A DNA stretch of 64,000 nucleotides from Diplosphaera chodatii (taxonomy: Eukaryota > Chlorophyta > Trebouxiophyceae > Prasiolales > Stichococcaceae). Under the pieces are notes generated by a model. That model was given only the letters and a program-made list of their open reading frames with translations. It was not told where the DNA came from and made no database searches. Below are positions 50,801 to 61,805 of this stretch, in pieces. The stretch covers positions 2,604,001 to 2,668,000 of the forward strand of contig JAALGY010000020.1 of assembly GCA_032358165.1 (NCBI GenBank), read 5' to 3'. Every line of letters begins with the position of its first letter. Position 1 is the stretch's first letter. Made by a program: the position numbers and the translations under genes.

Positions 50801-52006
50801 TCTTCAGCTCTAGCAAGCTGTGCACAAACTGCTCTCGTACGAGGTAAGGCGGTCCTCATAACTGGGACAGGAAACGATGTGTGCAGCTGCGCCTGCCGCG
50901 TCAGGTGGTGTCAGAACAGTCTTGCCTGCAGCAGAGGGAGCTGCGGCAGGGCTGCCACGATGTCGTAGCCTACAGATGCCGCAGCCCGACCAGAGCCAGC
51001 TGCCGCAGGTGACCGCCCATGCCAGCGATGCCCATCAGGCCGAGTTCGGTCAGGCCTGCAGCGCCGGCGGAATCCAGCCGCAATGCCTGCAAGCGGGGCC
51101 AGCGATGTCGCGCTGCCGTCAATCTGCAACCTTCAATGTATGAGGGGCGCCAGTGCCATGACACACTTGTGGCACACTCATCACCTCTGCACGTAGCAAG
51201 CAGATAGCAGACACATCGCAGGGGCCTGCCAAACAAAGTTCAACTCACTGACCTGCAGCGAGGGTGCTGCAACGGCAACCACCGTCAGGAATGCGGTCAG
51301 CAGGCCAGCGTCCGCCTTCCCCTGAGCCATCATCGTTCGATCGTTGGGCATACAGAATACATTGTATCCAACTCGTGCATTCGGTCATTCACTTCATGCT
51401 TCGGCGCAGGAGCGAATGCTTGTTGCGCACGAAGAGCACATGGGTGCATCCGGTGCTGGTCATGCTTGTGCTGCTCACTGAGGCAGCAGCTCACCTGCCA
51501 CCTTGGCCTGTCGCTGAACGCCGTGCCGGACTGCAGGTGCAGCAGCCCGGCGCCGTGGCGCCACAGCCAGCGCTGCAGCGGCAGGAACAGCTGCAGCCAT
51601 TCCTCCATCCCGCCGCGCCAGTCCCTGTCATCCCTCAGGGTGACCACCTGCGTTGCCGTCGCAATGGAGCGTCAGACACTTGCAGTGGGTCGTGACATAA
51701 AGAGGCCATATCTTGCTGCTGAGCATGTGTTTCGTGGCAGAGAAGCAATGACGGGGTCTTGCCTGCCAGAGTGGCAGGCCGCGCTGTGACAGGCGCTGGC
51801 GCCATGCACAACAGACGCCTGTGGCATTGATCCTGCGGGACACTCTGCTTTCAGGATCTCCAAGAACTGTGCAGCTACTCACGTAAACTGTTGGGGTCAG
51901 TACAGCATGGCCTGAAGAGCCGTGCACGATAACCAGACCTGTCTTCGAAGGGCACATGCGCCAGCACTTGCTCCAACACCTCCCCCGGCAGACTTTCGGC
52001 AGCCAT
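47840..52006 (-). pseudogene. F-box/LRR family copy L, disrupted by a one-base deletion in exon 5
   Basis: Minus-strand exons: 52006-51939, 51832-51763, 51647-51495, 51321-51253, 51086-50926, 50677-50534, 50357-50157, 49804-49706, 49541-49293, 49122-48979, 48843-48782, 48636-48540, exon 13 unresolved, and 48139-47840. The start MAAE leads directly into the F-box LPGEVLEQVLAHVPFEDR, with GVCCAWRQRLSQRGLPLWQ in exon 2. Exon 5 is 161 nt where every other measurable copy has 162. The frame runs LRQLALVGLRHL and hits TAG (50972-50970), while DIVAALPQLPLLQ continues in another frame. The same exon ends in a GC donor (CAG|GCAAGA), in addition to the GC donor of intron 2. All remaining exons are in frame, with LTQLVLSPLDAA, LRHLAFHGL and LQLLNLSGN. 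Exon 14 carries a long acidic tail (GGDEDINSDEGYGGLEADF) shared in style with N. Probably a recent pseudogene, or a sequencing error. Confidence 0.75.
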
Positions 52007-52660
52007 TGAGCTTCGACAGTCTGATCAGCGCTCCTGTGGCAGCTGCATCGCGGTCTGTACCGAGCTACAGCATGCCGGTGCCCACTGCTGTGAATTTCAA
52101 ATCCGTGGCGCACACACGGACAGCTCGCAGACTGCACCACTGCAGGCTGCCTCTGCGTGCGCTACTGCAACCTGTTTGAAGCGGCTATGACGCCGTGCTG
52201 ACGACGCAAAGCAGATGCTGAGGTGCCTTGGTGCTCACATGTCCTACTGATCTGGGATCACACCTAGCTGTGACACCAACAGTTGAAACCTTGACAGTCT
52301 CAGACGGCTGCTTCACGTGTAGCAGACGGCACTAAGTACTGCGGCAAAGGCGGCCGTCAGTGTGCCGGAGGAAGAATGTCACAGTGAGTACGGCAAGCAA
52401 GGTGACACACTGTGACAGGGTCGTGTGACCACGTGTCGGGCTTGTTGCGCTCTGTGTGGGATGCTGGGATCTGTGTCGCATGCTTTGACATTTTGAATTG
52501 CACCGTGTGTGCACGCCCAAAATCTCTGCGTTGCTGCCTGCTCGCTCCTGACTGTGCGCAAACCCCAGCAGGCAGCGGCATGCTCTTGCTCAGCGCATAC
52601 ACTGCACAGATTGACAAAACTGCTCGCATCAGATCGGAACTGGACTGAGCAACGACAACC
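52007..52660. other. Divergent intergenic region, copies L / M
   Basis: About 0.65 kb between the start codons of L (-) and M (+), containing both promoters. No recognisable motif or gene. An in-frame TGA shortly before ATG 52661 confirms M's short N-terminus unless an upstream exon exists. Confidence 0.5.
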
Positions 52661-55600
52661 ATGAGTCTGCCTGGAGAGGTGCTGGAGCAAGTGCTGGCGC
52701 ATGTGCCCTTCCAAGAGAGGTGCGGTGAGGCGTCCCAAATCCCATGCACATGCATGTTGACGCTGGCTGCTCGGGCTTACATGTGGATATGACTGGGTTG
52801 TGACACCCAAAAGATTCTGCCACCTACCTCCTCGCTGCATGTGGCAGGGTCAGGGCCATGGCCGTGTGCCAAGCATGGCGCCAACATCTGCTACAGCCCC
52901 GCTCGCCGCTGTGGCAGGCAAGATCCGACTTCGTCGCTGTAGTGCAGGCTGCGGCACCTGTCAGACCGCCTTGGATTGTGACTGCAGAGTGGGCAGAGTG
53001 AGCAGCTGGGCAATAGCTGTACTGCTGGCGTCACTATCGTGTCAGGCGGCCAGGATCGGCACCATTGCCTACCGGGTCGGCGGGGTTGAGGAGCAGCTGC
53101 GGCTGTTCCTGCCCCTGCAGCGCTGGCTGCGGCGTCACGGTGGCGGGCTCCTGCAGCTGCAGTGCAGCACATCCTTTAGCCGCACGGTGAGCTGAACCAA
53201 TCTGTGGCATCAAGTACAGCACCTGCTGGCAATTGCACATTCTGCAGCCCTGCGCTCGCCATGTGCAACCAATATGCACGTTCACAGAGGAAGCATGCTT
53301 AAGATTCTGCACGTATCAGGACACCTGTGACCACACCAACAGCGTGTGATGGTGCCTTAACAGGGGCACCCAAATACCGAGCTGCTGACCGCATTCCTGA
53401 TGGCCCTTGGAGCTGCCGCACCCTCACTGCAGGTTGAAAATCCGTGAAGCCGATGGCATCATGTGCAGGTCGATCATTGGCCCGCTGCATCGCACGTCTC
53501 TGTGGTCTGTGCCAGTATGTGCACAAGCGGCAAGCAGTGCACCTGTGACATGTCAGCACATAGCACCTCTCTTGCCTGCTGTTTCTCAAGCGCTTGCCGG
53601 AAACCAGTGCAGGCGCTGCGACTCGACGGCAGCGCCGCTGGCGGCCTGAGCGGCGCTGGCCTGGTGGGCATAACCGGCATGGGCGACCGCCTGCGTCAGC
53701 TGGCTCTCGTTGGGTTGAACCGTGTCTCCGACAAGGAGCTCGTGGCAGCCCTCCCGCTGCTGCCCAAGTTGCAGGTGCAGCGTTGCAATGCCATACGATG
53801 GTGTGCAGCTACAGTGTAGTGCTGGCCTCTGAAGGAAGGGTTTGTCTGGTGAGGTGCAGCTTGACATGCTGCAGCAATAGGCGCCCTGCATACTAGAGTC
53901 TCTGGCAACATAGGCTGCCTTTGACTCATCACCAGGCATAGCATAGCTCCAACCTGCAACTGGATGTAGTGGGAATGTCACCGTCCCCTCGTCATTCCGT
54001 TGCCATAACCTCATCACCACCCTGCCTTGCCCCCGCCGCAGGATCTGGCCATCATGTATGTGGACGAAAGGGATGCACGGCTGCGCTGGGACGAGGAGCA
54101 GGATTGTTGGGTGAGGGACGATGGGCTCCTGCAGCGCGCACCCGACTTCATGTGGCTGCTGGCCCGTGTCACTGCGTGTTGCCAGGTACGCACTTTCAGC
54201 AATGTTTTCAAGCTGCACGCTACATGGTGTCTGCCTCTGCAGTTCATGTTATGATCCACCGACTGCTGCGTCTTTCAAACACCTGTTCTTGATGATGAGC
54301 AGACACAAGTCCGTCATCTGCGGCCCTCGTGCAGGGTTTACGGTCTCTGGCGCTCGGCCACCTGCCGCGCGACGACCCGGGAGACGCTGCGCCTTGGGGA
54401 GATGTCATTCGGAACGAGGAGCCGCTGCCGGCGTCCATGTCGAGACTCACGGCGCTGAGCAGCCTGGCGCTGCACAACGTGTGCTGGGAGTACGCCCCAG
54501 ACGGCCTGCCACATCTGCCCCGGGTGATGCCTCTGTTCCCGTCAGTGCTCCGCAGCTACACGAGTGCTTTTCTGAACAAGGCTAGCACCAAAGTGGGGCG
54601 TGTGTGCATAGCACCGGCTGACGACCGCTGGATCGTTCAGCATACACTGTGAGAAGCCACCTGAGCATGTTTGCATTGGCAACATGCTTGAACTTCGAGC
54701 TTGTTGCTTGATTTGCCTTGCAGTTGCGGCGGCTGTCCCTGCGGGGGGATCATGATGAGGAGAGCCACCAGCCAGGCATCATACACCAGCTCAGCACACT
54801 CACGGGCCTGGAGGCGCTGCAGGTGTGGCCAGCGTCCTGATGTCCAGTGCCTGTTGACTCGCTGCGTTTGTTGCTGGGGCAAGGAGCGTCTGTTGTGTTT
54901 CACATTAGTACCGTGCAGCTGCAATCCTGCCCTACTTATTTCCCGAAGCTGCTTGCAGGCATCACTGCCAATGTGGCTGGGACGGCTGCCGCCCGGCCTC
55001 ACGCAGCTTGTCCTGGCGCCGCTGAAGGTTTGGGAACAGGAAGTGCTCCGTGCTGACGACTGCGCCAGCTGCCTGCAAGTCCACCTTCCCACGCTGCGCG
55101 GCCTGCGCCACCTGGCATTCCATCACCTGCACGAGGCCGGCGCCCGAGTGAAGGACGTCTGTGCCGCCGCTGCGGCGCTGCCGCAGCTGCTCAGCCTGCA
55201 CCTGGTGCGGACTGCCGATGCTACACCAGGCAGTTGGAATACGATGTCTGCACATCAAAATGCACTGCATGGTGGGTGGTAAGGGAGCTGTTGGGAGTTC
55301 TGCACATTTCATGCGATGCCGAGGTGATTTTGCCATTCGCAGGTGGGGTGCAATCTGTGGTGGGTACCAAAGGAGCTGTGCGAGCTGTCGCGCCTGGAAC
55401 TGCTCAACCTGTCATATAACCCGCTGCAGCATGATGGCTATGTGAAACTTGCGAAGACGCCTCTGCACAAGGTGCCCAGCATTTGCAGGGTTGTAACGAT
55501 GTGGCTCAGTGCCCAGCAGCAGTGTCACAATGTAAAACGGTTGCTTTACATCTGTGTCAAGAATTCAAACACCTCCACTGGAGGCGGAAGCTCTGACACA

Positions 55601-56591
55601 TGCACATGCCTGACGCCAGCGTTGCTGTGTCTTGTGCAGCTGACGTCCTGCAGACTGCTGGACCTGCAGTACGGTGACAGCGGCTTATGGCCAACAAACA
55701 CTCCGCTGACTCCGCTCGAGTGAGTGCCGCCAGGATTCTGCTCCAAGTGAAGACTGTTGCACAGCTGTGCTGGGTGCGGGATGATAAACTCTTGCGGCGG
55801 TAGCAGCGGGGTCGAACTACATCCATTCATTTGGTCGTTACGGCCTTTCAGTTTAAGGTCTTTGGCCCGGACAAAACAACACAAGGGGAATGCTGGTTGC
55901 AGACCAGCTGTGACAGAGGCAATCACCAGCATGCCGGCCCTGGAGCAACTGGCGCTGCCGAGGGCCTACAAGCCATCTCCCAAGGTGCAATCCTTGGTTG
56001 CAGCATGCCAGTGTGCATGTCAGTGTCCCAGGGTAACGTTCAACCTGCGAGCTGGTGCCTGGCGCATTGCCACAAATAACTGGAACTGCGCCGTGCAGTG
56101 CCCTGCTGCGTACAAGGCTGTTGGATCCACCTAGCCTCTGCGGCTCCTGGTTAGCTGCTTGCTCATTTGCTGCTCTTCGCCGTGTGTGCCGTCTGTTTGT
56201 GGTCCCGTTGTAAGTAGCGGCCACCTGTGGTGTTTGGCCGTGTATAGACCGAAGCCAGTAGGCTGAGCAACTTTATACAGCGCAAGCATATGTGGGCTGG
56301 CATTGAGGCCCTTTGATCACACGAAGATTTCATGTCACACATGTAGGCTGAACCAGGACATACCCGTCATTCTCTTTCCTGCAGGAGCTTGCTGAGCTGG
56401 CAGAGCGCCGGGGCCCTGGCATGCCGCGTATCAGGGTGGTGTCGGAAATGCCCGAGTCAGACCACTGGGGTGCGGTCAGCGCTGAGGTGCCCTTTGCGGC
56501 GGTCAACGAGGTGCTGGGGGTGCAGCTGGACCGCAGCATCAGCCGCGGGGTTGTGCTCAATAATGTGGGTGGTGCCCTTGATACGATATGA
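52661..56591 (+). CDS. F-box/LRR family protein, copy M
   Basis: Exons: 52661-52719, 52848-52917, 53046-53186, 53364-53432, 53613-53774, 54042-54185, 54335-54523, 54724-54822, 54959-55204, 55343-55471, 55640-55719, 55903-55984, exon 13 unresolved (within 55985-56384), and 56385-56591. Without exon 13 this is 1677 nt. The protein starts MSLPGEVLEQVLAHVPFQER: the F-box begins at residue 3, the shortest N-terminus of the set, and an in-frame TGA precedes the ATG. Exon 2 gives AVCQAWRQHLLQPRSPLWQ, with a GC donor. LRR blocks include LRQLALVGLNRVSDKEL, LTALSSLALHNVCW, LRRLSLRGD, LTQLVLAPL, LRHLAFHHL, LELLNLSYN and MPALEQLALP. Exon 14 has LGVQLDRSISRGVVLNN and ends at TGA 56591. No lesion is visible in the exons found. 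Sits alone on + between minus copies L and N. Confidence 0.82.
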
Positions 56592-56950
56592 ACCTCGTCG
56601 AGTAGGTAGGCTGTCGGACAGCTGGCACCATCTTCATGCTGACTTGTTAGCTGCAGCTGAATCGCCAGCACTATGATCTTGACAATGTGAGGGCGTGAAT
56701 GGTCAGGTCACCATGTGCTGGCCTGTCAGCGAGGCTGCCTGACTCACTCCTCCTTCGTGCTCTCATGCTGTCAGCTTTTGTGAGAATCGGGGCAGCTTGC
56801 AGTTTGTCAGGAACAGCCGACAATTTTATGTTGGAAACCTACTGTACGATCCAGAACTGCCGTCAAATGTCAACACAATCTCTTCATTCATGTTCAGCTC
56901 TCCAAGTGCAGTACATAGGCGGCCGCCGCGCACCTACCCAACTGTTTCAT
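56592..56950. other. Convergent intergenic region, copies M / N
   Basis: About 360 nt between two stop codons. It should contain both 3' untranslated regions; nothing else is recognisable. Confidence 0.5.
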
Positions 56951-59900
56951 CTAGTCTCGTTGGCTGCCCGATGAGTCCGAGTAGTAGCTATCAAGGTCTG
57001 CATCGTCATCCAAGTCATGTGGAGCGGTATGGTTGACAAAGACCCCTGGCAAAATGCTGCGATCCAGCTGCACCCCCAGCATATCATTGACCGCCAGGAA
57101 GGGCAGCTCAACTTTCACTGAACTCCACTGGTCCGACTCACGTATTTCCGTTTCCACCCTGATGGGCGGCATGCCTGGGGGCCGATTTTCCACGAGCTCG
57201 GCGACCTCCTGCAACATAAAACCACAGTCATCTGCACCAAGGCTGTGTACTGCAGTGTTGCGAACGAAGGCCCATCATAAGCAAAACTCCCAGATGCCAA
57301 TGCTCCACATACAACAGGCTGTCAACATGTGCCATTGTGGCCACGTGCCCGCTGCTTCTGCAAACGCAACATCGGCTCGCTGCAACACTGGTCATGCTCG
57401 GGCCACCTCTTGTACATCGAGGGCTTGTTTGCCGTCAATCAGCTCACCCACCGCCGTGGCACTCTGGCATGCGTGCAGCAGGCAGGACTGCGGCTGCCGA
57501 ATCTGACCTGACCACAGCAGTGATAAACTGCCAACTCAACAGCAGACGCACCTCACGAAAGGCTGCTCCTGGCTCACGGCCAGAAGTGCGGGAGAGCGCC
57601 AACTGCTCCAGGGCTGGCATGCCCGCAATTGCCTCAAGTGCCTCAGGGCTGCGACACGACATCACATGCTCGCCTTCGCTCACACACAGGTAGCACTGCA
57701 AGCTGCTTGCAGCGTAATGCAAGGCTGCTTTATATGATCAATTGGTACTGGTGCTGCCAACAAGACGGCAAAGCAGCTTGGGCATCGCATTGCTCACTGA
57801 AGTGGGAAACAGCGCGGGTTGCTGCCACACCGCAAGTCCAGCTGCTTGCATGATATCAGCTGCACAGAACACACCCTATCAGCAAACAGCTTATAAGCAG
57901 CAGCAAAATCAGTGACGAAATGTTGGGATGTGTTGCAAGGATATCACTGAGCCTGAGCATGCAAGACACGTTGCATGTCCATCGAGCCACGTCGGCCACG
58001 CTTCGAGCTGTGTGAGGCAGTATGTTAGCACCTTGTGCAGGGGCGCACGTGACAGGTTCCTCCCGGACATGCGGTTTTTGACCTTGTGCAGAAGGGGATT
58101 GAACGACAGGTCGAGCAGCTGCAGACTCGACAGCTCGAACATCTTCTCCGGCAGGTCGCATATGTTGCAGTCCACCTGCGCATGGACGGTGCACACGTGA
58201 ACGGCTGGCTACCTAGTATATGCTCCAGCTGATCCCTAACATCGTGCGCAAGTGTGGCAGCACATTGTTCTGTTCTGCGCCCATGCACGGGGATCACGCT
58301 CATGCGGCAGCAGGGTAAGAGCAAACATCCGCACCAGGTGCAGGCTGATCAGCTGCGGCAGCTCCCCGGCGACGGTGGCGCAAACATCTGGTAGGAACTT
58401 GTCGCCGACCTCTTGCAGGCCGTGAAACGCCAGGTGGTGCAGGCTGCACAGCTGCGGCAGGCATAAGTTCACAAACGTGGTGCAGTTGATGGAGCGGTGC
58501 TGGGATCCCCAGAACCCCAGCGGCGACACCACCAGCTGCGTGAGGCCCAGGGGCACCTGACCCGGCCAGTCCGGCAGTGAGACCTGCAAGGAGGTGAGAA
58601 GGAGGAGTTCAGCCGTAGGTGGTCACTGGCCATTGAGGCAGTCCTGCCTCGAAAACAGAAGTAATTGCGGCAGCAGACTACAGCAACCGAGCTGGAATCT
58701 GTAGTGACCTCCTGGAGTGGCTCCCAGCACTTCGTCAGCAGTCAAGGAGGGTTGGGGGCCTGGCTGCACCTGAAGCGCCTCCAAAGCCGTGAAGCTGCTC
58801 AGTTGGTCCCACATCTCCGTCTCACGCTTGCTCCGGCCGGAGCCATCTCCCCGCAGGCACAGCCGCCGCAGCTAAAAGGCAAGGCAAACACCACGTATGA
58901 GAAACACTTCTCTCCACCCATGCGCATTGTGCCACATTGGTGACGCACTGGCATGCTACTGCAGCATGAGGGATCTGCATGTGCAGTACGGCACTGCAGC
59001 CCACCGCCACCATTGCAAGTGTGCCACACTGGTCTTGTCCATGATGGATGCAGGCTGCCATGTGAACAAACATTCTGAACAGCACTGGCCACAACTGCTG
59101 GCGGCAGGCGTCATGACAAGGCAGACCCCTGCTGAGCTTTGTAGCAATATTGTGGCAATGGGTGTGCGGGTCTGGATGCAGCTGGAAGCCACCGTGGTGC
59201 TTGCAGGCACAGACCTGGGGCAGGTGTGGCAGGCCGGCGGGGGCGAACTCCCAGCCAACGTTGAGCAGCGCCAGGCTGCTCAGCGCTGTCAGCTGCGACA
59301 TTGATGCTGGCAGCGGCATGCCGTTCGATCTGAAGTCGCTCCAATGCTCCCACTGGTTGAGGCACGGAAGGTGGCCGAGAGCCAGCGTGTGCAGTGCCTG
59401 CACTTTGCAGCCAGCGCAGCCAGGGTCACCATGCAGCAAGCATTGCAGCAAGACAACAAGCTGGAAGCCTTGAACGATGCCTGTTATGGATGCTGTGGAT
59501 CATGTGAGGTGGGTGCAAAGGATGGTGCTGCGATATGCAGAGCAAAGCAGAGGCGCACTCACCGGGCAGCACATAGCAATGTCACCCAGCAGCGGCATGA
59601 AACTGGGCGGTGTGTATGGGACCACCTCGTCGTCCGAATCCTTGTCGCCATTGTCGACCAGATGATCCTCCTCATTGTCCCAGCAGTTCGATGCAACCCG
59701 TTCATCCACGAACATGATGGCCAGGTCCTGCAGCCACCAGGACACTATACTGTGAGGAGTGGCGACATGCCTACGACTGGCTCCATTTTGCAGCTTTGCG
59801 CTGTGCTCTGCGCCCTGCTGCAGTGAACACCGCTGCCCCATCGACCCGCAACGTCGCATCTATCCTCAGCTGCAGCACAATCTGCACCTTGCGCAAATAG

Positions 59901-61077
59901 CGTTTATCGGCAGTTGCACTCGGCAACTGCGCTTGCTTGATCACCTGTTGCCAAGGACCCTTACCTGCAGCATTGGCAGCCGTGCCAGGGCTGTCACAAG
60001 ATCTTTGTCCAAAATGCGCTGGATCCCGACCAGAGCCAGCTGCCGCAGGCTGCTGCCCATGCTGGCGATGCCGACCAGACCCGCATCAATCAGGGCCGAA
60101 GCGGCGAAGCCGTCCAGCCGCAGTGCCTGCGATTGGGGCTGTCAACCTTGCCGACCCACTGCTCACCAACAGGTGCCACCGGCACATAAGCTTTGCACTC
60201 TGCACATTGCTTGCAGTACGGTTGGGAAGATCGCATCCACTGACACAGCCTGTTGGAGCACTTCGTGGTTGTTTGTGAGTGATCGAACCTGCAGCGAGGG
60301 TGCGGCGCCGGCCAGGGCGATCAAGAACGTTGTCAGCAGGCCAGTTTCCGCCTGCCCCTGTCAAGATACCAACCAGATGTTGGTGAAGTGGTTGCAGTGT
60401 ATGGTCCCGATCGCGGCTTGGCATTTGGGCTAGGCGACAAGTTCCCTCCAGTATGATCTGGCAGGCTGGTGCAAACTGGAGCACACAGTTGCACCAGATG
60501 CGGATGGTGAGTCAGCTTTGAATGATGCGACTGGCTATTTTTCCGGCCCACCCCGAGATAAAATGACGAATTGCACTGCAGCTGCAGCAGCCCGCCGCCA
60601 TGGCCCCACAGCCAGCGCTGAAGTGGCAGGAATCGCCGCAACTTCGCGTCAAGTCCAGGCCGGTGCCGGTCAGCCCTGATGCTGGCCACCTGCACTGCCA
60701 CCGCACTGGACCTTGACATGTCTCAGTGCATCAAACTGCATGTGTACTGCGTCTGCGCAGTGTGGCATGCATTGCGTGCCAGACAAGAGGCAACACGGTC
60801 TTGCCTGCCACAGCGGCAAGCCAGGCTGTGCCAGGTGCTGGCGCCATGCATCGCACACAGCTGAGGCCCTGATCCTGCAACATGATTGTAAACCTGTCGA
60901 ACAGAACGTGCGGACCTCATTGCGAACCAAACACGAACAAAGGACGGTGCGGGCACCATGACAATGTCCACCGCACCTCTCCTGGAAGGGCACATGTGTC
61001 AGCACCTGCTCCAGCAGCTGCCCCGGAAGGTCTTGCACTGTCGCACGACTGCACGAGGACTGACGCCGGGTTCGCAT
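56951..61077 (-). CDS. F-box/LRR family protein, copy N (about 616 aa, acidic C-terminal tail)
   Basis: Minus-strand exons: 61077-60977, 60874-60805, 60689-60552, 60357-60289, 60126-59965, 59727-59563, 59397-59215, 58871-58770, 58583-58335, 58175-58032, 57859-57798, 57648-57552, tentative exon 13 57502-57452, and 57208-56951. The start MRTRRQSSCSRATVQ precedes the F-box LPGQLLEQVLTHVPFQER, then AVCDAWRQHLAQPGLPLWQ. Intron 2 has a GC donor (CAG|GCAAGA). Exon 6 is the longest (165 nt) through an acidic insert (NGDKDSDDEVV). LRR blocks include LRQLALVGIQRILDKDL, LTALSSLALLNVGW, LRRLCLRGD, LTQLVVSPL, LHHLAFHGL, LQLLDLSFN and MPALEQLALS. Exon 10 is 144 nt, the same enlarged length as in L. The C-terminal block ends in a Asp/Ser-rich tail (DLDDDADLDSYYSDSS), also as in L, so N and L look related. 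No lesion seen. Exon 13 rests only on phase and splice sites. Confidence 0.84.
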
Positions 61078-61805
61078 ATTTGGCTGCGCTGTGACGCTGG
61101 GCCACGACCAGTGCTGATGTTGTACTGCGCACTGGCAAACCCTAGCACACCAACTTGCAACTGTCCCGGATGGTTCACGCTCAACCTTGGCAGCTCCGTG
61201 ACTGAGCTGCCCAGGACGTATTACTAGGCTGTCGTAGTTCACCCAGGCACTGTTGTGCACAAAGGTGCTGCTGATCTTAGATCAGGGCCAGACAAACGTT
61301 ATCCTGCAGAAGTGATGACGCTGCAAGCTACAGCACCATGCTTATCTGACCGTATGCCTCCCTGCAATGTTGCAACTGAATGGAAACGGTTAATTGTGCA
61401 ATTACACGGGAATCCAAAAAGGAAGCAGCATGAACGGGGTGATTTGACATGCTGTGATCACGTGCTGGCTGGCTGCTGGGCAGCATTTGCATCTCATTGT
61501 TGTGGTGGTGCTGTCTAAACTTGATAGTACTTGGGATTGACTATTAGATGGTTGGTGTTACTGCCTGCTCATCTTGCATGCTCCTGATGGTTCGAGTCCA
61601 GCGATTTGCTTGACTGCACATGGCAGCGTGCTGTACACATCTTCGTGGCCAAGCAAGCGCTAGGTACGGTGAATCTGCACATGATTTGCTTACCCACTTA
61701 TATCTCACATCGACCGTTCACTGAGGAGGTGCAAAGAGCACAGGCATCAGCAGCCACGCTGCAGTGTGCACCCCAATAGGTGAGCGCCTCACTACTGCCG
61801 CATCA
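61078..61805. other. Intergenic region between copies O and N (upstream of N)
   Basis: About 0.73 kb on the 5' side of minus-strand copy N and the 3' side of copy O. No gene-like content or regulatory motif recognised. Confidence 0.5.

Noticed and set aside
3076..61077. Interpretation as NLR-type immune receptors
   Set aside because: No nucleotide-binding (P-loop/NB-ARC) segment is present; the N-terminal domain reads as an F-box.
61585..61615. ggttcgagtcc, resembling a tRNA B box
   Set aside because: T-stem has a mismatch and no acceptor stem partner is found about 50-65 nt upstream.
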